Shown here: positions 13,773 to 14,494 of the stretch, piece after piece
Position numbering within the stretch: position 1 is the stretch's first letter
How the letters are laid out: every line of letters begins with the position of its first letter
DNA from: Lachnospiraceae bacterium
Lineage (GTDB): Bacteria; Bacillota; Clostridia; Lachnospirales; Lachnospiraceae
DNA: 14,494 bases
Direction of reading: 5' to 3'
NCBI GenBank assembly: GCA_017964745.1
Contig: JAGCRJ010000164.1
Coordinates: 1-14,494, forward strand
Program-made: the position numbers and the translations under genes
Notes under the pieces: generated by a model
Told to the model about the DNA's origin: nothing
Database searches by the model: none
Seen by the model: the letters and a program-made list of their open reading frames with translations, nothing else

Positions 13773-14494
13773 TTATCTGGCATACAGATAAACGTCTTCT
13801 TTAAGGTGGAATCCGCTGTTTATAATGACTTCATCCATATTTTCGGCGGTTACGGCTATGGGATCGAGTCCTATATAGGGTATGTCAAAGCTTCCGTCAT
13901 TTATTGTGGTTATATCGTCTCCGGTAAGTTCCTCACCCCTTGCAAGGGCGATCGCACACTCCGCAGCGCGCTTTGCGAGCCTTTCGAAGGGCTTATATAC
14001 CGTCATTGTCTGCGTACCCTCAACTATCCTCTGGCACGCCTCAAGGTCCGCATCCTGTCCGACCACGGGGATCTCACCCGCAAGTCTCTGGATCGAAAGA
14101 GCCTGGATCACCTGACCCGCAAGGTTATCATTTCCGCACATTATCGCATCGACTTCCGCAACGGTCTCGGGATGGCTGTATATGTAATCTCCCGCTATCT
14201 CCGCTCTCCAGCCGTCGCAGTGAATGGAATCGACTATCTCCATCCTGTATTTCGCACAGACATCCCTGAATCCCGCTTCGACGAGAGGTACATTGTTGTC
14301 GGTGGGCGATCCGCCGAGCATGAGAACCTTTCCGCCCTGAAGTCCGTTTCTGAGGAATGCCTCTGCCATGAGCTGACCGACCATATAGTTGTCGAAGGTT
14401 ATATACAGATCGACATTCGAATCGGTGATGAGTCTGTCGTAGGCGATTATCTTGATGCCCGCATTCCTTGCTTTTTCAACCTGCTCTCTCAGGG
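13773..14494 (-). CDS. XylF-like sugar-binding protein, N-terminus beyond the right edge
   Basis: The last 239 residues of a type I periplasmic-binding protein are visible; the reading frame stays open to the edge of the window, so the ATG at 14384 is internal. The visible part starts LREQVEKARNAGIKIIAYDR and includes LITDSNVDLYITFDN, LMLGGSPTDNN, CGNDNLAG, VVGQDADLEACQRI and GTQTMTVYKPF. These closely follow E. coli XylF (compare its GGSPVDNN, GQDADL, GTQTMTVYKP), so a D-xylose or related aldose ligand is plausible. The end of the protein is that of a plain binding protein with no fused kinase. The signal peptide or membrane anchor lies off the window. Being cut off from chvE by a terminator, it may serve another transporter or act as a sugar sensor for a two-component system, as XylFII does in Clostridium beijerinckii. 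That role is inference. Confidence 0.88.
   Translation of the reverse strand, partial: LREQVEKARNAGIKIIAYDRLITDSNVDLYITFDNYMVGQLMAEAFLRNGLQGGKVLMLGGSPTDNNVPLVEAGFRDVCAKYRMEIVDSIHCDGWRAEIAGDYIYSHPETVAEVDAIMCGNDNLAGQVIQALSIQRLAGEIPVVGQDADLEACQRIVEGTQTMTVYKPFERLAKRAAECAIALARGEELTGDDITTINDGSFDIPYIGLDPIAVTAENMDEVIINSGFHLKEDVYLYAR

Noticed and set aside
1..14494. Mobile elements, CRISPR arrays, tRNA/rRNA genes, toxin-antitoxin or defence genes
   Set aside because: I looked on both strands for transposase or integrase-like proteins, regularly spaced repeats, tRNA-like folds and small paired genes, and found none that could be supported.

Overview
The window reads as chromosomal DNA of a Gram-positive anaerobe of the class Clostridia, most likely a Lachnospiraceae relative (Butyrivibrio/Roseburia-like). 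This is inferred from the t6A/RNase Z/ispD/tex gene neighbourhood, a lipoprotein-type ChvE sugar-binding protein with MmsA/MmsB, strong AGGAGG-type ribosome binding sites, and moderate GC content. No species can be named from this sequence alone. Every supportable gene lies on the minus strand, so biological order runs from the right edge to the left. I see no tRNA or rRNA genes, no CRISPR array, no insertion sequence and no phage genes.

Right part (14494 to about 9537): sugar uptake. The window opens inside the C-terminal part of a XylF-like sugar-binding protein that ends at a strong intrinsic terminator. A second transcription unit follows: a ChvE-like lipoprotein, a two-domain MmsA/RbsA-type ATPase with a TTG start, and an MmsB-type permease, closed by another terminator. 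A GC-rich stem-loop without a U-tract sits between the binding-protein gene and the ATPase gene. Such an element could let the binding protein be made in excess over the membrane parts. Together these three genes form a complete monosaccharide ABC importer.

Middle and left part (about 9546 to 255): a ten-gene housekeeping operon. In order it encodes a YcxB-like membrane protein, TsaE, TsaB, a RimI-type acetyltransferase, ribonuclease Z, an unknown membrane-anchored protein (DUF6715-like), TsaD, IspD, Tex and an AI-2E/PerM-family membrane protein. Genes are separated by 2 to 46 bases or overlap (ATGA overlaps at tsaE/tsaB and tsaD/ispD, 17 bp at ispD/tex), and the run ends at a single terminator after the last gene. 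TsaB, TsaD and TsaE make the tRNA t6A modification and RNase Z matures tRNA 3' ends, so tRNA maturation is the core theme. IspD (isoprenoid precursors) and Tex (transcription/RNA accessory factor) are co-transcribed passengers.

Left edge (about 254 to 1): a new transcription unit begins with an almost ideal sigma-A promoter and a roughly 95-base leader that can fold into a hairpin. It drives the first 26 codons of a membrane protein that runs off the window.

I found no convincing new defence, mobile or biosynthetic system. The best leads are two conserved-context unknowns (the DUF6715-like and YcxB-like proteins) inside the t6A/RNase Z operon, a paired sugar-binding-protein arrangement that may hide a sensor, and a two-part sequence motif shared by two promoter regions with spacings that differ by exactly 10 bp.
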